A stretch of 16,099 nt of DNA from Acidobacteriota bacterium (GTDB lineage Bacteria; Acidobacteriota; Thermoanaerobaculia; Multivoradales; JAHEKO01): NCBI GenBank assembly GCA_029863825.1, contig JAOTUP010000012.1:1-16099 (forward strand), read 5' to 3'. How positions within the stretch are numbered: position 1 is the stretch's first letter; the number at the start of each line of letters is the position of its first letter. The position numbers and the translations under genes are program-made. The notes beneath the pieces were generated by a model that had not been told where the DNA came from, did no database searches, and saw only the letters and a program-made list of their open reading frames with translations. This document shows, piece by piece, positions 6,525 to 13,468 of the stretch.

Positions 6525-7737
6525 CCGCGCCATGATGCCCGATTCAGGAGACGCTGCCCGGGTCCGGCATTTGGCGGAGCTGGACGAGTGCGAGATCGGG
6601 ATCGAGAAGCTGGTAGCCGGTGGCGACGGCATGGGTCGCTTCGGCGGGCTGCCGATCTTTGTTCCATGCGCGGCTCCCGGTGATCGCTTGCGTGTGCGGG
6701 TCGTCGAGCGACGACGGCGATACGCGCGGGCCGAGATCCTGGAGATTCTGGTTGCGGGCGGCGGGAGGAGATCCCCTCCTTGCCCTCATTTTTCACGTTG
6801 CGGCGGCTGTGATCTGCAGCATCTGGAGGACGAGATACAGACGGATCTCAAGGTCGACGCAGCCCGTGAGACGTTGCGTTACATTGGGGGACTGAGCCTG
6901 CCCGCAACGCAGCGCGTGCTACGGGGAGCTCCATGGGGCTATCGCCTGCGGACGCAATTACATCTCGAAGAGGGCGAGGGTGCTCCGCAAGTGGGATACT
7001 ACGAACGCGGGTCTCACCGTCTGGTTGCCATCGAGAGTTGCCCGGTGCTCGCGCCGCCTCTGGAACACTTCGTCGTCGGCCTGTCCGGTCGTTTGCGTGA
7101 CAACATTCCGAGTCGCCTCGATGTGGCACTCGGCGATGACGGAGCTCTGACCTGCGCCCCGACCATCGACGACCTCCCACGGGGTGAGGTGATCTCGCGT
7201 GTGGACGGTCGAAGCTACGTGTATGATGCACGGACGTTCTTTCAGAGTCATCGCGATTTGCTGGGTGATCTGATTCGGACGGTCGTGAGTGCGGCGACAG
7301 GGACGTGTGCCTACGACCTCTATGCCGGCGTCGGGCTGTTTTCTCTTGCCTTGGCGGAGAGGTACGAGCGCGTCGTTGCGGTCGAAGGCGACCGCAACGC
7401 GGCACGTTATCTGAGGAAGAACACTCGGCTCGCTCGATTGGCGAACATCGAGGTCGTCGGTGCCAGCGTCGAAGTGGCGGTCAAGACGCTTCCTGCGGCG
7501 GTTGAAAGGATCATTGTGGATCCGCCACGCGCTGGCCTCGGGTTCCGTGTTCGTTCCGACATCTTCGACCGGCGTGCAAGGCATCTGACATATGTCTCGT
7601 GTCACCCTGCAGTGCTGGCGCGGGACCTCAAGCACTTGTGCAGGATCTATACCCTGTGCGAGCTCGTTTTCCTCGACCTGTTCCCGCAGACCGGACATAT
7701 CGAAGTCGTAGCTCAGTTGCAGTTGAACGAGAAGTGA
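6517..7737 (+). CDS. 23S rRNA/tRNA m5U methyltransferase of the TrmA/RlmD family
   Basis: A 406-residue SAM-dependent RNA (uracil-C5)-methyltransferase. A TRAM RNA-binding domain covers about residues 25-80 (IEKLVAGGDGMGRFGGLPIFV). The Fe-S cluster cysteines are Cys89, Cys95 and Cys98 (CPHFSRCGGCDLQH) with Cys175. The substrate loop is TFFQSH (240-245). The SAM motif is YDLYAGVGLFS (267-276), DPPRAG is at 335-340, and the catalytic nucleophile is Cys362 in YVSCHP. TrmA lacks the Fe-S cluster, so RlmC/RlmD-type 23S rRNA targets (U747, U1939) are the better guess; which one cannot be told from sequence. The TTG start at 6517 is supported by GGAGGAGG just upstream and overlaps the stop of the previous gene. 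ATGs at 6532 and 6535 lie too far from that SD. Confidence 0.92.
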   Translation: MSDRAMMPDSGDAARVRHLAELDECEIGIEKLVAGGDGMGRFGGLPIFVPCAAPGDRLRVRVVERRRRYARAEILEILVAGGGRRSPPCPHFSRCGGCDLQHLEDEIQTDLKVDAARETLRYIGGLSLPATQRVLRGAPWGYRLRTQLHLEEGEGAPQVGYYERGSHRLVAIESCPVLAPPLEHFVVGLSGRLRDNIPSRLDVALGDDGALTCAPTIDDLPRGEVISRVDGRSYVYDARTFFQSHRDLLGDLIRTVVSAATGTCAYDLYAGVGLFSLALAERYERVVAVEGDRNAARYLRKNTRLARLANIEVVGASVEVAVKTLPAAVERIIVDPPRAGLGFRVRSDIFDRRARHLTYVSCHPAVLARDLKHLCRIYTLCELVFLDLFPQTGHIEVVAQLQLNEK

Positions 7738-7768
7738 GGCGCGCCTGCTTGGCTGTGGCCGGTAGCAT

Positions 7769-7821
7769 GTCGGAGTGGCTCTGCGTCGTATTCGGAGCAG
7801 AAAGGGGACGATCACTCCGAC
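7769..7821. repeat. 9-bp perfect inverted repeat between convergent genes
   Basis: GTCGGAGTG (7769-7777) is the exact reverse complement of CACTCCGAC (7813-7821). Inside the 35-nt loop, TCTGC (7780-7784) can pair with GCAGA (7797-7801). The element lies in the 203-bp space between the methyltransferase stop and the selenoprotein stop, so it could end or protect either transcript. No T run follows on either strand. Confidence 0.6.
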
Positions 7822-7940
7822 TCGCTCGCGGCCTCGCGAAGAGTCGTGCAGCACGCGCTAACGGGCTCGCGATTGCGGCAGAGCTGATCGAATTGACGAG
7901 CCGCCGTGGTGACCGAAGCGGACGTACTGCCCGCGGGCGG

Positions 7941-8174
7941 CTAGGTGTCGAACTCGGTCATGAGCACATTCTCGACTTCTCCTGGCTCCGGGAATCTGCC
8001 GGTGGACTTCTTCGAGAAGATCAAGCGCTCATCTACGGTCACTTCGAAGGCGCCATCTCGGCCTTTCACGAGCTCGACATCCTTGCCGAAGCGGTCTTTG
8101 ATCTCGGCCGCCAGACCGGCGGCGCGCGGACCGTAATTTCAAACGACGCAGTACTGTATAACGATTTTCGACAC
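7941..8174 (-). CDS. selW: SelW/SelT/SelH (Rdx) family selenoprotein with in-frame UGA
   Basis: A 77-residue protein is read on the minus strand from GTG 8174 to TAG 7941-7943. The only internal stop is TGA at codon 12 (8139-8141). The sequence is (M)SKIVIQYCVV-U-NYGPRAAGL, then LAAEIKDRFGKDVELVKG, RDGAFEVTVDERLIFSKK, STGRFPEPGEV and a short tail. This is the complete Rdx thioredoxin-like fold: beta strand, CxxU redox motif (Cys9, Sec12), the NY.PRAA.LA.EI helix, the 'v.l..G..G.FEV.vd..lifSK...GRFP' strands, and the GEV helix. Rdx proteins are small thiol-selenol redox proteins, probably glutathione- or thioredoxin-linked. GGAGG sits 10 nt before the GTG, with a TATAAT box further up. A SECIS-like hairpin follows the UGA. 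After the UGA only one Met is left, near the C-terminus, so ordinary gene finders will miss the gene or call the antisense frame. It is divergent from folE. Translation as Sec is inferred. Confidence 0.92.
8107..8123 (-). promoter_or_regulatory. bacterial SECIS-like hairpin of the selenoprotein mRNA
   Basis: In the mRNA, GCCGCC (8123-8118) pairs perfectly with GGCGGC (8112-8107) around a five-base loop GGUCU (8117-8113). The stem begins 15 nt after the UGA and the loop 21 nt after it. This fits the known bacterial pattern: an apical loop with G in the first positions, 16-37 nt after UGA, read by SelB. The GGUCU loop bases are the same as in the E. coli fdhF hairpin loop (AGGUCU), from memory. 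A weaker lower helix, GGUC with GAUC, may extend the stem. The same bases encode RAAGLAA, the conserved helix of the protein. Confidence 0.8.
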
Positions 8175-8184
8175 GAGCTCGCTA

Positions 8185-8225
8185 CCTCCGGTGCCGATTA
8201 TAGAGTACGCGTTTTCCGACTTGAA
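8185..8225 (-). promoter_or_regulatory. promoter and RBS of the selenoprotein gene
   Basis: On the minus strand a perfect TATAAT lies at 8202-8197. A weak -35 (TTCAAG, 8225-8220) stands 17 bp upstream. GGAGG (8189-8185) follows the -10 by only 7 bases, and the GTG start comes 10 nt later. The mRNA would begin almost at the SD, giving a leader of about 16 nt. The -10 and SD are strong and the -35 is poor. Confidence 0.55.
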
Positions 8226-8255
8226 CCGTTACGGCTCCTCGCTCGATCGATTCGA

Positions 8256-8281
8256 TAGAATGACCGTACCGAAGAAAGGAG
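8256..8281 (+). promoter_or_regulatory. folE -10 box and ribosome-binding site
   Basis: TAGAAT (8256-8261) is a good -10 candidate; no clear -35 box is visible. AAAGGAG (8275-8281) is a strong SD ending 3 nt before the ATG at 8285, which fixes the start. This promoter and that of the selenoprotein gene lie back to back within about 60 bp. Confidence 0.45.
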
Positions 8282-8284
8282 TCG

Positions 8285-8896
8285 ATGGACGTGAGTCAGG
8301 GACAGGCGAGCGCCTCCGGCGTTGGCGACAAGGAAGGGAAGAGAGTGGAACGGATCGCCCGTCACATGAGAGCGATCATCTCGGAGCTGGGTTTGGACAT
8401 CAACGACCCGAACTTGCGGGAAACCGACGTTCGAGTCGCGAAGATGTACTTAGAGATGTTTCATGGGCTGGAAGAGGGTAGCGAGCCGGCAGTGACCACA
8501 TTCCCGAACGAGGAGGACTATCAGCACATGGTCATGGAGCGCGACATCCCGTTCTATTCGATGTGCGCTCACCATTTCGTGCCGTTCTACGGCAAGGCAC
8601 ACATTGCTTACATCCCCGAAGATCGGATCATCGGACTGTCGAAGTTTTCTCGCATACTCGAGTTCTACGCGCGTCGACCGCAGTTGCAGGAGCGATTGAC
8701 CGAGCAAGTGGTTGGATTCCTGGAGAGCAATCTCCAGCCTCGCGGCGCGATGGTCGTGATCGAGGCCCGCCACTTGTGCGTGGAGATGAGAGGAGTGAGA
8801 AAGCCCGGAGCGCAGACCGTAACCTCTGCACTTCGAGGCGCGTTTCATCAGCGCTCGGTGCGCGAGGAGTTCCTCGATCTGCTGGCCAGGTCATAG
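8285..8896 (+). CDS. folE: GTP cyclohydrolase I
   Basis: A 203-residue homologue of FolE, which converts GTP to 7,8-dihydroneopterin triphosphate, the first step of folate (and tetrahydrobiopterin or queuosine precursor) synthesis, in the cytoplasm as a decamer. The zinc ligands are Cys94 and His97 in CAHHFVPF and Cys165 in ARHLCVEMRGV. Other family blocks are YIPEDRIIGLSKFSRILEFY, ARRPQLQERLTEQV and KPGAQTVTSALRGAF. In the first block Ala replaces the usual Glu of CEHH, a common variant. Length is normal for the family. The start is set by the AAAGGAG SD. No other folate genes are adjacent. The gene is divergent from the selenoprotein gene. Confidence 0.96.
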   Translation: MDVSQGQASASGVGDKEGKRVERIARHMRAIISELGLDINDPNLRETDVRVAKMYLEMFHGLEEGSEPAVTTFPNEEDYQHMVMERDIPFYSMCAHHFVPFYGKAHIAYIPEDRIIGLSKFSRILEFYARRPQLQERLTEQVVGFLESNLQPRGAMVVIEARHLCVEMRGVRKPGAQTVTSALRGAFHQRSVREEFLDLLARS

Positions 8897-8948
8897 GCGG
8901 CCCGTCAGTCGAGGTGCGCCGTCGCCGGGAGGCCGGAAGATGAGTGTG

Positions 8949-9013
8949 AGCTGCCGGGGATGAATCGGGACGGGGCGAACCGGTGGCGATCTGTGATCAT
9001 CCCGGCGGCAGCT
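8949..9013 (+). promoter_or_regulatory. large imperfect stem-loop between folE and fabH
   Basis: AGCTGCCG (8949-8956) pairs with CGGCAGCT (9006-9013). After a 2-nt bulge (GG, 9004-9005), GGGATGA (8957-8963) pairs with TCATCCC (8997-9003). This makes 15 perfect pairs. ATCG (8964-8967) with CGAT (8987-8990) can extend the helix after a bulge. The GC-rich loop is about 20-33 nt. It lies 90 nt before the fabH start and 52 nt after the folE stop. There is no U tract, so it is not a classical terminator. A leader RNA controlling fabH, a processing site, or a dispersed palindromic repeat are all possible. Confidence 0.6.
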
Positions 9014-9103
9014 TCGAGTAAAGCAGAGCGCGGCAATCTCGAATACCGCGACCGAATGACCGTCGACCGCCGTCGCCGTTGGATGTGGAAAGGAGAATAG
9101 GAG

Positions 9104-10186
9104 TTGAGAGCAACCGATAACGGGACGCGGGCCGTCCTCGCGGGATGCGGCGTCGCTGTGCCTCCTCTGCGGGTCGACAATCAGATGCTGGCTCGAGTCA
9201 TGGACACCAGCGATCAGTGGATCCAGGAGCGCAGCGGTATCGTTTCGCGCTACTACGTCGAGCCGGGCGTCGGATCGGCGGAACTGGGAGTGGAAGCCGC
9301 TCGAGGCGCGCTGACAGATGCGGCAGTCGACTCGTCGGAGATCGACTACGTGGTCTGCGCGACAATGACTCCGAACCACTATTTCCCTGGCGGCGGAACG
9401 CTGATCCAGCACGGCTTGGGCCTGCGGCCCGTTCCGGCGCTTGACATTCGCCAGCAGTGTGCGGGGTTCGCCTACGGGATGCAGGTTGTGGACGCCCTGA
9501 TCCGCTCGGGAATCGCGACCACCGTCTTGTTGGTCGGGACGGACGTTCACACCTCACTCATGCCCTTCACCAAGCGTACTTGGGACGTATTGCTGGGCGT
9601 GGAGGAGAGCCCGCTGGAACCGGAAGAGCTCGAATGGAATTCGCGGTTTCGCCATCTTTGCGTACTCTTCGGTGATGCCGCGGGCGCAATGGTCTTCAGA
9701 GCGGAAGCGGACTCCGAGCGCGGGATTCTCGGCGCGCGGCTCTTCGGCCAAGGCGAGGAGAAAGAGATCCTGTTTGTTCCCGGAGGTGGTTCGGCCTGCC
9801 GCCCGTGGGTTGACGAACGGATGATCAGGGATGGTGGAACGGTGCCGATCATGGACGGTCGGAAGGTCTTCAAGCTGGCGGTGACGCGAATGCCCAAGGT
9901 GACGACCGAGCTGCTGGCTGAGAACGATTTGGCGCTCGACGATGTCGACGTCTTGATCATGCACCAGGCCAATCTGCGCATCAACGAGGCAGCGCAGAAG
10001 GTGCTCGGTCTTCCCGACGAGAAAGTGCACAACAATATCCAGAAGTACGGCAATACGACCTCGGCCACACTTCCTCTGTGCTTCTACGAGGCGCGTGAGG
10101 CAGGGAAGGCGCCGGAAGGGTCCCTTGTCGCCTTTGCCGCTCTCGGCGCGGGTCTGCACTGGGGCGCGGTGCTTCTGCGGCTTTAG
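9104..10186 (+). CDS. fabH: beta-ketoacyl-ACP synthase III (FabH-like)
   Basis: A 360-residue thiolase-fold condensing enzyme that joins acetyl-CoA (or another short acyl-CoA) to malonyl-ACP and starts fatty-acid synthesis. The catalytic triad is visible: Cys119 (RQQCAGFAYG), His287 (IMHQANLRI) and Asn317 (YGNTTSATLP). N-terminal blocks GCGVAVP and TSDQWIQERSGI, plus LFGDAAGA, are standard. It is about 40 residues longer than E. coli FabH. The extra length lies mainly at 152-183 (SLMPFTKRTWDVLLGVEESP and following acidic residues) and near the variable loop before GGGS. This could alter acyl-primer choice; an alkyl-quinolone or other specialised KAS III-like enzyme cannot be excluded. The TTG start is supported by AGGAG 8 nt upstream, and no later start keeps the first strand. 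There are no other fab genes or acpP nearby. Confidence 0.9.
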   Translation: MRATDNGTRAVLAGCGVAVPPLRVDNQMLARVMDTSDQWIQERSGIVSRYYVEPGVGSAELGVEAARGALTDAAVDSSEIDYVVCATMTPNHYFPGGGTLIQHGLGLRPVPALDIRQQCAGFAYGMQVVDALIRSGIATTVLLVGTDVHTSLMPFTKRTWDVLLGVEESPLEPEELEWNSRFRHLCVLFGDAAGAMVFRAEADSERGILGARLFGQGEEKEILFVPGGGSACRPWVDERMIRDGGTVPIMDGRKVFKLAVTRMPKVTTELLAENDLALDDVDVLIMHQANLRINEAAQKVLGLPDEKVHNNIQKYGNTTSATLPLCFYEAREAGKAPEGSLVAFAALGAGLHWGAVLLRL

Positions 10187-10222
10187 AGTCTTCCGCGGGA
10201 ATCGCTGCTAGCGTCTCGTTGG

Positions 10223-11218
10223 CTACTGACCGCGCTCGAGATCGATCTTCGGGCGCAGCGCATGAAGCTGTAGAGCGATGCGGCGAAAGAGGTCATCGGT
10301 CTTGGCCGACCATTCCGGGGGCGTGAAAGAGCCCGGATCGGCGGTGATCAAGACGTCGGTTCCGGATTTTTCATTAGCGGCGATCTTGATTCGCACATCG
10401 CTCCAAACCAAGGTCCAGAGTGGTGTGACTTCCACTCCCGAAGCGACGGGGAGTCTCGCTATCTGGAGGGCGTTCAGTGTGGCCGCGAGGACGCGACTGT
10501 CGCGTCCGGTATAGGGAATGTCAAAACTGCGCTGAGCAGACGGCGCATTGGGTGGCGGACGGTATTCATCCGTTGTCAGCAGATTCTGGAAACCGGAATC
10601 GTCGACCAGGGCAGAGAAGTTGGTATCGGTGCGCGCTCTGAGCCTAGTGTGTTCATCGATCTGGATGGCTCGCCTGAGCAAAGCAACAGCGAGGTCGCCC
10701 CGGCCCGCGATCGCATAGTTCGTTGCCACGAGATAGAAGGCGTTGGCGTCGTCTGAGTTGACGCTCAGGTAGCGCCGGAAGCGCTCAGAGGCCTGCTCCC
10801 TGTCTCCCCTGAGCAGAAGTACCGCACCGATGTTCAGAGAATTGTCCGGGGCGTCCGGATCCAGCGCCTCGGCGCGGGTGAAGGCTTCCAAGGCGCCGTC
10901 ATAGTCCGTTTGTGCCAGGTCGAAGGCGGCAAGGTTGAGCCATGCTTGCCGTGTGTTTGGATCGAACGTAACACACGCTTCGAGATCTCGGCGACCGAGT
11001 TCGAGATTTCCTGTCATGAGGTGAGCGGTACTGCGGAGGAGCAGGGCCTCGGCGTCGGTCGGCTGCTTTCTGAGTCTTGAATCGAGGAGTTTGATCGCCG
11101 CCTCTGAATCTCCCAGATCGAGAAGTCTCTGCACCTCGGCGACGGAGTAGACCGAGCGGCCGGCAGCGGCCACGGGGATGACCAGGAGGAGGAGGCAAAC
11201 TGTCACGCGATGCATCAT
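10223..11218 (-). CDS. exported TPR-repeat protein
   Basis: A 331-residue protein with an N-terminal signal peptide (MMHRVTVCLLLLVIPVAAAG). About four tetratricopeptide repeats occupy residues 27-190. Examples of the A/B helix pattern are EAAIKLLDSRLRKQPTDAEA, ARRDLEACVTFDPNTRQAWLN-like and GALEAFTRAEALDPDAPDN. The last 130 residues form a non-TPR region of mixed strands and helices (SFDIPYTGRDSRVLAATLNA, then VTPLWTLVWSDVRIKIAAN) that I do not recognise. It should act in the periplasm or envelope as a protein-protein scaffold. The ATG overlaps the TGA of the membrane-protein gene upstream (ATGA), so it is last in the operon. It converges on fabH with 36 bp between stops. Confidence 0.8.
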   Translation of the reverse strand: MMHRVTVCLLLLVIPVAAAGRSVYSVAEVQRLLDLGDSEAAIKLLDSRLRKQPTDAEALLLRSTAHLMTGNLELGRRDLEACVTFDPNTRQAWLNLAAFDLAQTDYDGALEAFTRAEALDPDAPDNSLNIGAVLLLRGDREQASERFRRYLSVNSDDANAFYLVATNYAIAGRGDLAVALLRRAIQIDEHTRLRARTDTNFSALVDDSGFQNLLTTDEYRPPPNAPSAQRSFDIPYTGRDSRVLAATLNALQIARLPVASGVEVTPLWTLVWSDVRIKIAANEKSGTDVLITADPGSFTPPEWSAKTDDLFRRIALQLHALRPKIDLERGQ

Positions 11219-11928
11219 GGATCCGACTTCCGGCCTCTCATCGCTCGCAGTAATGCGGGGGCGAAGGTAAGTGCAATCAGTGTGACGATGGCCGTTGCGC
11301 CGATCACGGCAACGCCTATCCTATCCTCGGCCGTGACGGTGACCAGGGCGTAGCTGAGAGTCGTATAGATGACGAGCGAGGGTGCCAGTCCCAGGGCAGT
11401 GGCGACGAGGAAGCTGCCGAAGCGCACTCCCGCAAGGGCCGCTCCATAGTTGACGAGGGCAAATGGGATGGGGAGGAAACGGATTCTGACGATGGCCCAG
11501 AAACCGTGGTTCTCGAGGAGGTCTTCGGCGCGCTTGAGGTTCTCGGTACTCACCACGTGGATGACGAGATCACGCCCCATCGTCTGCCCGATAAAGAAAG
11601 TGATGATGGCGCCAAGGAGTGCGCCGATGATGTTCAGCAGCCAACCGGTAATCGGACCGAAGACGGCTCCTCCGGTGAGGATGAGAGGACTCACCGGGAC
11701 GCCGAGCGGCGCCAGTATCACGTACAGTGCGATCAAGGCCGGCGCCGCCCAGGCGGTTTCCCGGAGCCGTTCGAGCAGGTGCGTCAGCCGCTCGCGATCG
11801 ACGAACTCGCCGAGCGGGGTCAAGCGAATAACGGCTAGCGCCACGACTATAGCTGCAATCAGCAGGAACGCCCGCAGAACCGCCGATCGCAGGGAACGGG
11901 AGGGTTCTGGGCGTGAGGTATCTACCAT
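11215..11928 (-). CDS. TVP38/TMEM64 (VTT/DedA-like) inner-membrane protein
   Basis: A 237-residue polytopic membrane protein. The segments are AVLRAFLLIAAIVVALAVI, APALIALYVILAPLGV with the re-entrant PVSPLILTGGAVFGPITGW, LLNIIGALLGAIITFFIGQ, FLVATALGLAPSLVIYTTL and IGATAIVTLIALTFAPALL. The central G-G-A-x-F-G-P block and GRDLV followed by NHGFWAIVRIRFLPIPFALVNY are VTT-domain hallmarks. Related proteins are lipid scramblases or flippases, or affect membrane lipid carriers; the substrate here is unknown. The ATG at 11928 gives a normal cytoplasmic N-terminus but lacks a clear SD. A GTG at 11976, one base after the previous stop, would add 16 residues. It overlaps the TPR gene by 4 nt. Confidence 0.85.
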   Translation of the reverse strand: MVDTSRPEPSRSLRSAVLRAFLLIAAIVVALAVIRLTPLGEFVDRERLTHLLERLRETAWAAPALIALYVILAPLGVPVSPLILTGGAVFGPITGWLLNIIGALLGAIITFFIGQTMGRDLVIHVVSTENLKRAEDLLENHGFWAIVRIRFLPIPFALVNYGAALAGVRFGSFLVATALGLAPSLVIYTTLSYALVTVTAEDRIGVAVIGATAIVTLIALTFAPALLRAMRGRKSDP

Positions 11929-11977
11929 TGAGAAGAGAGGGAATCGTGGGCAGATCCGATCTCGAGTCGCGCGCACT

Positions 11978-12229
11978 CTAGGTCGGGGCGTCAGTATCGT
12001 CGAGCATCAGGAACTGGCGCATGTGCTGATTGAGAATCTGCGGTGCCCGAGGATTCATGAAGTCGAGTCTCAGCTCGTTGATGACCATGACCTCCATCTT
12101 CTCCCACTCCCCCCAGCATGCCCGACAGACTCGCTCCCGAATCTCGTTTCCTGTGTCTCCCGGTCGAGGAGCAGTCTCGAGCTTGCCGCTCGCGCGGTTG
12201 CATCGGCAGCAACGGAATTCGGTGTCCAT
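11978..12229 (-). CDS. YggX-like Fe(2+)-trafficking protein with zinc-ribbon cysteines
   Basis: An 83-residue protein. The C-terminal half, ACWGEWEKMEVMVINELRLD followed by FMNPRAPQILNQHMRQFL, matches the Fe(2+)-trafficking (oxidative damage protection) family: W.eW...q..lINE.rL....p.ar.fL...m..F. The N-terminal half carries two CxxC pairs, Cys7-Cys10 (CCRC) and Cys35-Cys38 (CRAC), which could hold zinc or iron. E. coli YggX has a single N-terminal Cys, so this form is a variant. In E. coli the protein protects Fe-S clusters from oxidants; the same role here is inference. The ATG at 12229 begins just before the first Cys pair. A longer in-frame start at 12280 would overlap the upstream gene and add basic residues. 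Spacing to the upstream stop is 10 nt. Confidence 0.75.
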   Translation of the reverse strand: MDTEFRCCRCNRASGKLETAPRPGDTGNEIRERVCRACWGEWEKMEVMVINELRLDFMNPRAPQILNQHMRQFLMLDDTDAPT

Positions 12230-12239
12230 AGTCGACTTT

Positions 12240-12520
12240 CTACGTGATCTCGTTTGGCAGGATGATCGGGCTGCTTGCACGATCTTCTGTCTCTCTCGGT
12301 ATACGGACGAGAATGAGCCGGTCTGCCGGGGTCTTTCTTCCGCGCAGACCCTTGACCGTCTCGTCGGGGACGGCGATCTTTAGATAAGCCGGTCGTTTAC
12401 CGCTCTCGCGAGCCGCGTCGAGAATCAGATTCTCTATTGCAGCCATCTCGATTCGCTGCGGGTACTTCTCGAGAGCGAACGCCACGAGCTTTCTCAATGC
12501 CTCCGGATCTTCTGGCACAT

Positions 12521-12524
<4 letters not shown>
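12240..12524 (-). CDS. small hypothetical protein in the sugar-nucleotide operon
   Basis: A 94-residue protein I do not recognise. The first half is helical and acidic (EDPEALRKLVAFALEKYPQR, EMAAIENLILDAARESGK). The second half reads like beta strands (AYLKIAVPDETVKGL, ADRLILVRIPRE). No Cys, signal peptide or membrane segment is present, so it should be cytoplasmic. The ATG at 12524 overlaps the TGA of the decarboxylase gene by 4 nt (ATGA), which fixes co-translation. An upstream ATG at 12542 and a GTG at 12518 (better SD spacing from AGAAGG) are alternatives. Its real coding status is supported by the coupling and balanced composition, not by homology. Confidence 0.6.

Positions 12525-13464
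<940 letters not shown>

Positions 13465-13468
<4 letters not shown>

Noticed and set aside
7769..7821. tRNA or tRNA-Sec gene, suggested by the long terminal stem beside a selenoprotein gene
   Set aside because: The element is only 53 nt, has a 9-bp end stem, no T-loop GGTTCGA-like sequence, no anticodon arm and no CCA end.
6958..7854. Minus-strand 298-codon frame over the RNA methyltransferase
   Set aside because: Antisense shadow; the plus-strand gene has all Fe-S, SAM and catalytic motifs.
7945..8136. Plus-strand 63-codon frame rich in Ser/Thr/Pro
   Set aside because: The composition is that of an antisense shadow of the selenoprotein gene.
7599..8258. Plus-strand 219-codon frame between the methyltransferase gene and folE
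   Set aside because: It overlaps the methyltransferase gene end and lies fully antisense to the selenoprotein gene. Its openness is explained by the minus-strand coding, it has no SD, and it resembles no family.
8960..9100. 46-codon ATG frame just before fabH
   Set aside because: No SD, its start is within the stem-loop, and the sequence (Arg-rich tail) looks non-coding; it could still be a leader peptide but nothing supports it.
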